From Hyphomicrobiales bacterium (GTDB lineage Bacteria > Pseudomonadota > Alphaproteobacteria > Rhizobiales > Beijerinckiaceae), in contig SEEM01000020.1 in assembly GCA_004144595.1 (NCBI GenBank), forward strand, positions 1 through 53,110: a stretch of 53,110 nt of DNA, written 5' to 3'. Each line of letters starts with the position of its first letter. Within the stretch, counting starts at the first letter, position 1. Shown piece by piece: positions 34,220-41,612 of this stretch. A program made the translations under genes and the position numbers. The notes under the pieces are model-generated. The model was given only the letters and a program-made list of their open reading frames with translations, did not search any database and was not told the origin of the DNA.

Positions 34220-35554
34220 TCAGGCCACCGCCTTCAGCGCAGGACGGCCGGCATCCATCGTCGCGAGCGCGATTTCGGCCCTCACCTTGGCGGCGACGAT
34301 GCGCTGCACCGCGTCGGTGACGTTCTGACGTGTGTGCTTCGCCATGACCTGCATGCGGAAGCGCGCAGCGCCCTTGCCGACGGCGGGATATTCGACGAGG
34401 TTGGCGAGCAGGCCCAGCTCGGGCAGTTCCCGGCTGACCAGGCGCGCGAGCCCCTCCGAGCCCATCTTCACCGCGACGATGGCCGAGGGATCGCCATAGT
34501 AGTCGAGCCCGGCTTCGCGGACCTGGCGCCGCAGCTCCAGGACATTGGCCATCAACTCGTCGCGCAGCACCCGGCCCTCATCGGTTTCGATGATCTCGAA
34601 GGCCTTGAGCACGATCGCGGCATTGACCGGCGACATCGCGTTCGAGAACGTCGTCGTCGGGCTGTAGAAGCGCAGGTATTCCTTGACCGGCCGCTCTTTG
34701 ACCGCGACGAAGCCGCCATTCGAGGCGAAGGTCTTCGAGAACGAGCCCATGACGATATCGACCTTGCCGAGCATGTTCTGCGCGCCGATATGGCCGCGCC
34801 CGCCCGGTCCGAGCGCGCCAAGGTCATGGGCGACGTCGACCATCAGCGTGGCGTTGAACTCGTTGCAGAGCTCCTGCATCGCCGCGATGTCGGGCGTATC
34901 GGAGTCCATCGAGAACAGGCCTTCCGTCACCACCATGATGCCGTTCTCGGTATCGGTGGAGCGGATCTTCTCCAGCCAGCGCCGGCAATGGGCGAGGTCG
35001 AGATGGCGGAACAGGTAGATGTTGCGGGTCGCGGCGTTGGCGCCCTCCTGCAGGCAGGTATGCGCTAGCGCGTCCATGACGATGTGGTCGGAGGAACGCA
35101 CCAGGCCGCGGATCACGCCATAGCCGGCGCCCCAGCCCGTCGGATAGAGCAGGCAGTCCTCCATCTGGAGGAATTCGGCGATCTTGCGCTCCAGAGCGAC
35201 CGAATGCGTGGTGTTGCCGACGAGCGCGGCCGAGCCGGCGCTATGAACGCCGTAGCGTTCGATCGCCGCCAGTGCCGTCTCCTTGATGGCAGGGTGCGAG
35301 GACATGCTGAGATAGTCCTGCGAAGCGAAGTTCACGCCTTCCATGTTGATGCCACGATCGTCGGTGGCCAGAACTTCGGTGCGCGGGCCGAAATCGGTCG
35401 CACGGGAGAACGGCCAGAGGCCGTTCTGGCGCCGCAGATTCTGCCACTTGAAGAAATTGCCCACGCGCCGCTCCAGGTCGGCACCGCCCGGCACCCGGAA
35501 ATCGCGCATGCTTCCCGTCAGCGCCGCACTCGGCAGCTTCTCGTCCGTGATCAT
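34220..35554 (-). CDS. PLP-dependent alpha-oxoamine synthase (serine palmitoyltransferase/KBL/BioF type)
   Basis: The 444-residue protein matches fold-type I alpha-oxoamine synthases, which join an amino acid to an acyl thioester with loss of CO2. Visible are NFASQDYLSMSSHP, the GVHSAGSAALVGNT loop, MVDVAHDLGALGPGGRG (Asp and His of the PLP site) and the Schiff-base lysine in GSFSKTFASNGGFV. The N-terminal extension of about 60 residues and the DVAHD motif (DEAH or DDAH elsewhere) set it apart from BioF. A lipid role with the ACP/ketosynthase genes at 43.1-44.6 kb is possible but unproven. A 16-bp palindrome lies about 100 bases upstream. Confidence 0.88.
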   Translation of the reverse strand: MITDEKLPSAALTGSMRDFRVPGGADLERRVGNFFKWQNLRRQNGLWPFSRATDFGPRTEVLATDDRGINMEGVNFASQDYLSMSSHPAIKETALAAIERYGVHSAGSAALVGNTTHSVALERKIAEFLQMEDCLLYPTGWGAGYGVIRGLVRSSDHIVMDALAHTCLQEGANAATRNIYLFRHLDLAHCRRWLEKIRSTDTENGIMVVTEGLFSMDSDTPDIAAMQELCNEFNATLMVDVAHDLGALGPGGRGHIGAQNMLGKVDIVMGSFSKTFASNGGFVAVKERPVKEYLRFYSPTTTFSNAMSPVNAAIVLKAFEIIETDEGRVLRDELMANVLELRRQVREAGLDYYGDPSAIVAVKMGSEGLARLVSRELPELGLLANLVEYPAVGKGAARFRMQVMAKHTRQNVTDAVQRIVAAKVRAEIALATMDAGRPALKAVA

Positions 35555-36068
35555 TGTCTGAACCCCGAGCCTGTTGTTTGCTTGCGGCTTTATTCGCCGA
35601 CTGCCCGGATGAATACACAGGAACGGATTAAATTTCGGTTCATCGCCCGGAAAATCATGATTTTCTTCTGTATTAACTATAGATTCCGCCGAATGGTTAC
35701 TGAAATATAGACAGAATAGCGGGCCGATTGCTTGACGGTTTTTGCGCTATGCCAGCCGCCGGGAATGCAAGGCCTGGACGCTCCCACGCAAAAAGAGCAG
35801 TGCGCGCCCGCCGCGCGATTACTTTGCGGCAGCGTCAGCCGCGGCCAATGAAGCCAGCGCCCCCCAACGCTACGGAAGGGGTTTTGAATGGGCGCGGATC
35901 ACAGGCTTCTGAGGCGCCTTGCAGACGCGGCCTTGCAACCGCAGGCAGGACTTCGCGCAACCAGATCCAAGCTGCCGATAAGGAAACCTTAACCATATTT
36001 GTGGCAGGAAAGAGCCAGTTAGGGATGCCGGATTGTCCGGCTCGTCCGCGATCTGAGGGCCAGTCGAT
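35555..36068. other. Long divergent intergenic region, partly A/T-rich
   Basis: About 510 bases separate the oxoamine synthase and the Omp25-like gene. Positions 35580-35750 are clearly A/T-richer than the surroundings and contain a perfect 16-bp palindrome, so promoters and operators are likely here. The remainder is GC-rich with no gene I can support. Confidence 0.4.
35650..35665. promoter_or_regulatory. Perfect 16-bp palindrome upstream of the oxoamine synthase gene
   Basis: GAAAATCATGATTTTC equals its own complement and lies 96 bases upstream of the start codon, in the A/T-rich promoter-like stretch. It is a candidate operator for the synthase gene or the divergent Omp25-like gene. Confidence 0.45.
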
Positions 36069-36797
36069 ATGCGTGGCTTCCGCCATTTCCTTCTCGCAGC
36101 AACGCTTCTGAGCGCGTCGTCCGGCGCGATGGCTGCCGACCTGCTGAGCACCCGCAAGGGTCCGCCCCCGATGATGATGCCTCCGGTCATGACCTGGACG
36201 GGCTTCTATGTCGGTGGCCAGGTTGGCTATAGCTCGGGCGTCGACACCACCAAGGAATTTCTCACCGCGACGATGGGCTATGTCGGCCTGAAGAACCGCT
36301 TCGATCCGGATGGCTTCGTCGGCGGCGCCCATGTCGGCGCGAACTATCAGTTCGGCGCGTTCGTCGCCGGTATCGAAGGCGATATCGAGTTCGGCAAGGT
36401 CAAGGGCGGCTTCACCGACCCGCCGGTCGCCCCCTTCAATCCCGGCGGCCGCGGCCAGACCGAGATCGACACGCAAGGCTCGCTGCGCCTGCGCCTCGGC
36501 TATGCGGTCGGACCGGCGCTGTTCTACGCCACCGGCGGCCTGGCCGTCGCCGACATCAAGAGCACCTACTGGAACTGGCCGGGCACCTCCGAAAGCTTCA
36601 GCAAGACGGCGACCGGCTATACGATCGGCGGCGGTATCGAATACGCCTTTACGCAGTCTCTGTCGGCCCGCGTCGAATACCGCTTCACCCAGTTCGAGCG
36701 TATCCAGAACGATTCGCAGCAGGCCTTTCCGGGCTTCAGCGGCACCCAGGAGCCGCGCTATCACACCGGCCGCGCCGGCGTGAGCTACCGCTTCTGA
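36069..36797 (+). CDS. Omp25/RopB-like outer membrane beta-barrel protein
   Basis: The 242-residue protein has a signal peptide ending GAMAA-DL. A Pro/Met-rich short linker is followed by a barrel opening WTGFYVGGQVGYSSG, then GFVGGAHVGANYQFG, LRLRLGYAVGPALFYATGG, YTIGGGIEYAF and a final GVSYRF. This is the pattern of rhizobial and Brucella Omp25/Omp31-type proteins. The ATG follows GAGGG at ten bases. It lies 128 bases upstream of the caspase-Sel1 gene with a strong hairpin between, so the two may be separate transcripts that share location. Confidence 0.92.
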   Translation: MRGFRHFLLAATLLSASSGAMAADLLSTRKGPPPMMMPPVMTWTGFYVGGQVGYSSGVDTTKEFLTATMGYVGLKNRFDPDGFVGGAHVGANYQFGAFVAGIEGDIEFGKVKGGFTDPPVAPFNPGGRGQTEIDTQGSLRLRLGYAVGPALFYATGGLAVADIKSTYWNWPGTSESFSKTATGYTIGGGIEYAFTQSLSARVEYRFTQFERIQNDSQQAFPGFSGTQEPRYHTGRAGVSYRF

Positions 36798-36822
36798 CCA
36801 TCGGCACCTGATCGATCAGCCG

Positions 36823-36856
36823 GAAAGGGCGGGGCCGCTTGCGGCTCCGCCCTTTC
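36823..36856 (+). terminator. Strong terminator-like hairpin
   Basis: GAAAGGGCGGGGCCGC pairs with GCGGCTCCGCCCTTTC across a two-base loop (one G-U pair), a 16-bp stem. It lies 26 bases after the Omp25-like stop. The T-rich arm end (CCCTTTC) may help termination. Confidence 0.7.
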
Positions 36857-36925
36857 AGCATTCGCACCTCGCCATCGTTCAAATGAAGGAAGCCAGGCGG
36901 CTGCCTGACCTGCATCCATCGGCGG

Positions 36926-38641
36926 ATGGCCAGAGACCGCTCTTCGTGGACAGCGTGGATCGCCGGCATTCTGCTGTCGGTTGCCGCCGCCATGGCTCTG
37001 CCCGCCGCGGCCCAGGCCAAGCAGCTCGCCTTCGTCATCGGCAACGACGCCTATCAGGAGATCTCGCCGCTCAGCGCCGGCGTCAACGACGCCCGGGCGA
37101 TGAGCGATGCGCTGCAGCGCGCAGGCTTCGAGATCGAGCTGGTCGAGAACGGCACGCAACGCCAGATCAGCCGCGCCTTGGCCGCCATCGAGGGCCGAAT
37201 CGTCCCCGGCGACACCGTACTCTTCCATTACTCCGGCCATGGCTTCGAGATCGACGGCCAGAACTGGCTGCTTCCGGTCGACGTGCCTGCCGCCCGCGAG
37301 GGCGAAGCCGGGCTCGTCAAGGACGCTGCCTTCAATGCTGCCGAGATCATCGACCGTCTGCGAGCGCGCGGCGCCGGCACCGTCGTCGCCATCCTCGACG
37401 CCTGCCGCAACAATCCCTTCGCCCGCCCCGGCACGCGCGCGCTCGTCGGTTCGCAGGGACTCGCCCGCATGGACGCCTCGAACGGCGTCTTCATCATGTT
37501 CTCGGCCGGCTCCAAGCAGCAGGCGCTGGACAAGCTTTCGCCGAGCGACGTGGCGACGACCTCGATCTTCGTCCGCAGCTTTTTGCCCCTGGTCGAGCGG
37601 ACCGACCTCAGCCTGATCGACATCGCCAAGGAGACGCAGGCCAAGGTCCGCGACCTCGCCCGCAGTATCGGCCACGAGCAGATCCCGGCCTATTACGACG
37701 GCATCGTCGGCCGCGTGAACCTGACCGGGACGCTGCCGGCCGGCAAGCCCGGGATCATCGCCAAGCCGGATCAGGTCGCCGTCCCCCCGCCCCAGCTTGG
37801 CGCCGCCGAGGATGTATTCTGGCAATCGATCGAGGGCAGCACCCAGCCCGCCATGTTCGAGGCCTATCTGGCGCAGGTGCGCGGCAACACCTTCAGCGGC
37901 ACCTATCGCAAGCTCGCCGAACTGCGCCTTGCCGCGTTGCGCGGCGGCGCGCCCTCTCCGCCGGTTCGCACAGAAACGGCACCGCCGAAGCCGCCCTCGG
38001 CCGCTTCATCCCCGCCCCAGTCCTCCAGTCCCGATCTGGCCGCCTGCGACCGAGCGGCCGCTGACAGCCGCGACAACGAGAAGCCCGCCGGCATCGAAGG
38101 CGCAGACCTGAGTGCGCGCAGCATCGTGGAGGCCGTTTTCGCCTGCGCACGGGCCGCCGACGCGGATGCAGCGCCCCGGCGGGTCTTCTACCAGCTCGCC
38201 CGCGCCCATGAGGCCAACGGCAATCGCATCGACGCGAGCCGCTTTTTGCAGAAGGCTGTCGATCTCGGCCACCCGCTCGCCCTCTATGTCCTCGCCGACA
38301 AACTCCTCTCGGGCCAGGACGGGCCGCGCGACGCCTCCCGCGCGCTCGCCCTGTTCTATCGCGCCGCCGATGCCGGCATCAGCGGCGCGGTGGTCCGGAT
38401 CGGCCTGATCTATGCGAACGGACAAGGCACCGGGCGCGACCATGCCAAGGCCGTCGCTTTCTACAATCTCGCGCTCAAGCTCGACGAGCCGACGGTCTAT
38501 CCGGAACTGGCCGCCGCCTATCTCGCCGGCCGTGGCGTCCTCAAGGACATCGACAAGGCCTGCCAATTGTTCAGGCAGGGAGCAGCGGCAGGAAATGCCG
38601 CCTCCATCGCCGGAGAGAAAGCCAACTGCGCCGGGCGGTAG
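36926..38641 (+). CDS. Exported caspase-like (peptidase C14) protein with Sel1 repeats
   Basis: The 571-residue protein has a signal peptide ending AAAQA-K. Residues 32-270 form a caspase-like domain with His105 (HYSGHGFEIDG) and Cys160 (ILDACRNNPF). Residues 292-340 hold a short module (EDVFWQSIEGSTQPAMFEAY) that is repeated in the next gene. After a Pro/Ser linker, residues 415-565 carry Sel1-like repeats (GHPLALYVLADKL, GAVVRIGLIYANGQG) that usually bind partners. Export suggests action in the periplasm. The catalytic pair is intact. The ribosome-binding site is weak. It is followed after 66 bases by a paralog of its C-terminal half. Confidence 0.9.
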   Translation: MARDRSSWTAWIAGILLSVAAAMALPAAAQAKQLAFVIGNDAYQEISPLSAGVNDARAMSDALQRAGFEIELVENGTQRQISRALAAIEGRIVPGDTVLFHYSGHGFEIDGQNWLLPVDVPAAREGEAGLVKDAAFNAAEIIDRLRARGAGTVVAILDACRNNPFARPGTRALVGSQGLARMDASNGVFIMFSAGSKQQALDKLSPSDVATTSIFVRSFLPLVERTDLSLIDIAKETQAKVRDLARSIGHEQIPAYYDGIVGRVNLTGTLPAGKPGIIAKPDQVAVPPPQLGAAEDVFWQSIEGSTQPAMFEAYLAQVRGNTFSGTYRKLAELRLAALRGGAPSPPVRTETAPPKPPSAASSPPQSSSPDLAACDRAAADSRDNEKPAGIEGADLSARSIVEAVFACARAADADAAPRRVFYQLARAHEANGNRIDASRFLQKAVDLGHPLALYVLADKLLSGQDGPRDASRALALFYRAADAGISGAVVRIGLIYANGQGTGRDHAKAVAFYNLALKLDEPTVYPELAAAYLAGRGVLKDIDKACQLFRQGAAAGNAASIAGEKANCAGR

Positions 38642-38707
38642 TTCCACCGACCGCTGCGAATGAGACGCCGGCCCCGCGCGGGGCAGCCGATGCCGAAGGA
38701 AGCGCCC

Positions 38708-39655
38708 ATGTCATCCGCACGTTCGCTCGCCCTGATCCTCGCCGCGCTTGCCGGCGGCACCCTCCCCCTCGCCGCCGCCCCGGCGCCCTTTCGCGTCGCG
38801 CAGGCACAGCTTTCGGCCGAGGATATCTTCTGGCAGAGCATCCAGAGCAGCAGCGACCCCGCCATGTACCAGGCCTATCTCGACCAGGTCGGCGCAGGCC
38901 GCTTTAACGGTGTCTACAAGGCGCTCGCCGAAATCCGGATCGCGAGCCTGAAGGGGGCGGCCCCTGCCCCCAAACCCGCCGACCAGGCGCCGGGCCGTGC
39001 TGTCGTCATCGGCAATGCCGATCCGACGGCTGGTTCTTCTCTCGACATGGAAGCCTGCGACCGCGCCGCAGCAGCAGCGGCGGACGTCGAAAAACCGGCA
39101 AGCGTAGCTGGTGTCACATTCACAGCGATCGATGCCGGCGCCGCCATCCGCGCTTGCCGCAAGGCGGTGGACACCGGCGGCGCCCCGCGGCGGGCCTATT
39201 TCCAGCTCGGCCGCGCCATCCAGAAAAGCGGAAACACCGCCGACGCCGTCACCTATCTGCGAAAGGCGGTCGAGCTCGGCCATGCCGGCGCGATGCACGA
39301 CCTGGCGAGCATCCTGCGGCGCGGCACGGCCGGGGTGAAGCGCGATCCCGGTCTCGCCATGGCGCTCTATGAGCGCGCCGCCGGAACCGGCCTCGGCGAG
39401 TCGCTGGTCCAGCTCGGCGCGATGTATGCCGAAGGCAACGGCGTGCGGCGCGACTATGCCAAGGCGCGCGACTACTACCAGCGCGCCATCGACGCGAAGA
39501 CGCCAGGTGCCTACACCAACATGGGCGTGCTCTATGCCAACGGTCACGGCGTCCCGCGTGACCGTACCAAGGCCTGCGAATACTGGCGCGAAGGCTCGAC
39601 GCTTGGAGACGATGTCGCGGCAAAGAACCTGAGGCGCTCCTGCCGTATGCGATGA
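38708..39655 (+). CDS. Exported Sel1-repeat protein, paralog of the caspase-Sel1 C-terminal half
   Basis: The 315-residue protein starts at the ATG after AAGGAAGCGCCC and has a signal peptide ending RVAQA. It opens with EDIFWQSIQSSSDPAMYQAY, the same module seen at residues 295-315 of the preceding caspase protein. A Cys-containing helical part (MEACDRAAAAAADVEKPA, matching LAACDRAAADSRDNEKPA upstream) and Sel1 repeats follow (HAGAMHDLASILRRG, ESLVQLGAMYAEGNG, GAYTNMGVLYANGHG). It lacks a peptidase domain. It most likely arose by duplication and could act as a partner, substrate or inhibitor; these roles are inference. Confidence 0.88.
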   Translation: MSSARSLALILAALAGGTLPLAAAPAPFRVAQAQLSAEDIFWQSIQSSSDPAMYQAYLDQVGAGRFNGVYKALAEIRIASLKGAAPAPKPADQAPGRAVVIGNADPTAGSSLDMEACDRAAAAAADVEKPASVAGVTFTAIDAGAAIRACRKAVDTGGAPRRAYFQLGRAIQKSGNTADAVTYLRKAVELGHAGAMHDLASILRRGTAGVKRDPGLAMALYERAAGTGLGESLVQLGAMYAEGNGVRRDYAKARDYYQRAIDAKTPGAYTNMGVLYANGHGVPRDRTKACEYWREGSTLGDDVAAKNLRRSCRMR

Positions 39656-39745
39656 TACCGAAAATTCAATAATATCATCCACTTGGATGATGTTTTCTCC
39701 AGCAGGAAGGCACAGCATTTCGGCCTTCACAGGAGAGATGCAGCC

Positions 39746-40003
39746 ATGCAACGCCGTCATTTTCTGATCGCCCTCGCCGGGCTTGTTGCCGGAGGCACAA
39801 GCGCGACGCTGGTCACGCAAGCCGAAGCCGCGCCCTCGGCACTGTCCCTCGACCAAGCCTTGGCGGCGGTGCCTGAAACCGATGCCGAATTCTCATTGCT
39901 GGTCGGGCGCCTCACTCATCGCCGGCGTGCCGGAGGGTGGTGGCGTCAGCGGACCGCAGCTGCGCGCCGCTGGGGGCGTCGAGGCCGGCCCGGCAGGCGC
40001 TGA
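39746..40003 (+). CDS. Small exported protein with Arg/Trp-rich end, possibly frameshifted
   Basis: The 85-residue product starts at the ATG reading MQRRHFLIALAGLVAG, after AGGAGAGATGCAGCC. It has a clear signal peptide (TSATLVTQAEAA) and a short mature part, then turns Arg/Trp/Gly-rich. In another frame the same end reads as Gly/Ala/Pro-rich sequence without Arg, so a frameshift near 39905 is possible. I do not recognise a family. It faces the OmpA-family gene ending at 40030. Confidence 0.5.
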   Translation: MQRRHFLIALAGLVAGGTSATLVTQAEAAPSALSLDQALAAVPETDAEFSLLVGRLTHRRRAGGWWRQRTAAARRWGRRGRPGRR

Positions 40004-40029
40004 GGCAGGCGGTGAAGCGCCGGCGAACG

Positions 40030-41019
40030 CTAGCGCTTCACCAGCTCCACCCGGCGGTTCTGCGCGCGCCCCGCTTCGTCGGTATTCGAGGCGATCGGCT
40101 GGTCCATGCCCTTGCCGACGGCGTTGAGGCGCGTGCGGTCGATGCCGTGGCGCATCGCCAGATCGGCCACCACTGCGAAGGCGCGCGCATCGGAGAGCTT
40201 GAGGTTGTAGGCCGCCCCACCCTGCCCGTCGGTATGGCCGACGACGTCGAGCCTGAGCGCCGGGTTTCGCTTCAGCAATGCGGCGATCTGTTCGAGCTGC
40301 GGCTGCGATTCCGGCCTGATCTCGGCCTTGTCGAAATCGAACAGGATTCCGTAGAGGTTGATCCGGCCCTGGGCATCGAGATTGCGGCTCATCTCGTCGG
40401 CCTCGACGACCTTGATCATGCCGGTATCCATCTTGGTGGTCTCGATGACGCGCGCGATGACGACGCGGCCCCGGTTGGCATCGTCGGAGAAGGCCAGGCT
40501 GACATGGACCGTGCCGGCGGGCCGGCTCAGCTTCGCGTAGAGATAGCGGCCATTGCCGTTGCCGAAGAAGTTGCGGACGTAGTCGCCGAGCTGCAGCTTG
40601 GGCAGGTCGGTCCGGCCGTCGAGCGCCAGCCCCAGGAACAGGCCCGGATAGCCCTGGCCTTCGGTGAAGCAGGTTCCGGCCTCGGTCGAGCAGGTGAAGG
40701 CGATATCGAAGCCTTTTTCCTTGAGGCTCGCCTCATAGTTGCGCAGCGCCTCCAGGCTCGTCCGGCCGACCGGAAGCTTGTAGTACAGCGTCGTGATCTT
40801 GCCCTCGACAACGGTCCAGCCGGGGCCCTGCTGCTGCGTCTTGGTGCGCTCGGCGAAGGGACCGGTGATGATGCGGGCCTCGTCATAGGCGTCGACCTTG
40901 TAACCGACCTGCTTGGAATCGCCGTAGCGGCCGAGCAGCGGATGATCCTGCGCGGCGGCTGCGAGCGGCGCGAAGAGGAGCGCGCAAAGGAGCGTGAAGA
41001 GCTTCATCGAACGGGACAT
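40030..41019 (-). CDS. OmpA-family envelope protein with N-terminal DUF4892-like region
   Basis: The 329-residue protein starts at the ATG reading MSRSMKLF because AAGGAG lies at the right distance upstream. It has a signal peptide ending AAAAAQ, then about 190 residues (YGDSKQVGYKVDAYDEARI, CSTEAGTCFTEG) that resemble DUF4892. The C-terminal OmpA-like domain shows INLYGILFDFDKAEIRP, VVGHTDGQGG and LKLSDARAFAV, which binds peptidoglycan. It ends the DUF3137-LemA-OmpA operon, 20 bases after LemA. Confidence 0.88.
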   Translation of the reverse strand: MSRSMKLFTLLCALLFAPLAAAAQDHPLLGRYGDSKQVGYKVDAYDEARIITGPFAERTKTQQQGPGWTVVEGKITTLYYKLPVGRTSLEALRNYEASLKEKGFDIAFTCSTEAGTCFTEGQGYPGLFLGLALDGRTDLPKLQLGDYVRNFFGNGNGRYLYAKLSRPAGTVHVSLAFSDDANRGRVVIARVIETTKMDTGMIKVVEADEMSRNLDAQGRINLYGILFDFDKAEIRPESQPQLEQIAALLKRNPALRLDVVGHTDGQGGAAYNLKLSDARAFAVVADLAMRHGIDRTRLNAVGKGMDQPIASNTDEAGRAQNRRVELVKR

Positions 41020-41039
41020 CGTTTTCATCTCCTTGCGGA

Positions 41040-41612
41040 TCACAGATGGTCGGCGGCGGAGACCGGTGCACGGCTCGCAGCGTCTGCTTCGTAGAACGGC
41101 GGCAGGGTGCCGACCCCGGCCGCGCCGGCGAGCAGCCCGCCCGGAAAGATCTGCACGGCATTGCGCAGGTCGCCGACGGCGCTGTTGTAGAAGCGCCGGG
41201 CGGCGGCGATATTGGCCTCGACCTCGGCATAGCTGCGCTGGGCCTCCATCATAGGCCCCGACGAGGTCAGTGCGGGGTAGCTCTCGGCCACGGCGAACAG
41301 CCTGGTCATGTCGGCACCGAGCGAAGCCTCCGCCTTGAATTTCTCGGCGATGCGCCCGAAATCACGCTCGCCGATCTGCGGCAGCGCCTGTGTCCTGAGC
41401 GCTGTGATCTGGTCGAGCAGCGTCTTCTCATGCTCGAGAAAACGGCCCGCGATGATGAGCACGTTGGGAATCAGGTCGTGGCGCTGCTGAAGTTGCGCAT
41501 CGATGCCACCCAACGTCTCCGCGACCTTGTTACGCCGCGTCACGATCGCCGCGTACCAGACATAGAGGACAATCCCCGCGGCTAGCACGAGCAGGATCAG
41601 GAACAGGGTCAT
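41040..41612 (-). CDS. lemA: LemA family membrane protein
   Basis: The 190-residue protein starts at the ATG that overlaps the DUF3137 stop by four bases. One N-terminal membrane segment (LFLILLVLAAGIVLYVWYAA) precedes the LemA core: RRNKVAETLGGIDAQLQQRHDLIPN, with helical coiled-coil arms (split here by a conserved QRHDLIP turn), YPALTSSGPMMEAQR and the ending ARRFYNSAVGDLRNA. LemA proteins are envelope proteins of unclear role, some linked to peptide presentation or stress. The coupling to DUF3137 is a recurrent pairing. Confidence 0.93.
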   Translation of the reverse strand: MTLFLILLVLAAGIVLYVWYAAIVTRRNKVAETLGGIDAQLQQRHDLIPNVLIIAGRFLEHEKTLLDQITALRTQALPQIGERDFGRIAEKFKAEASLGADMTRLFAVAESYPALTSSGPMMEAQRSYAEVEANIAAARRFYNSAVGDLRNAVQIFPGGLLAGAAGVGTLPPFYEADAASRAPVSAADHL

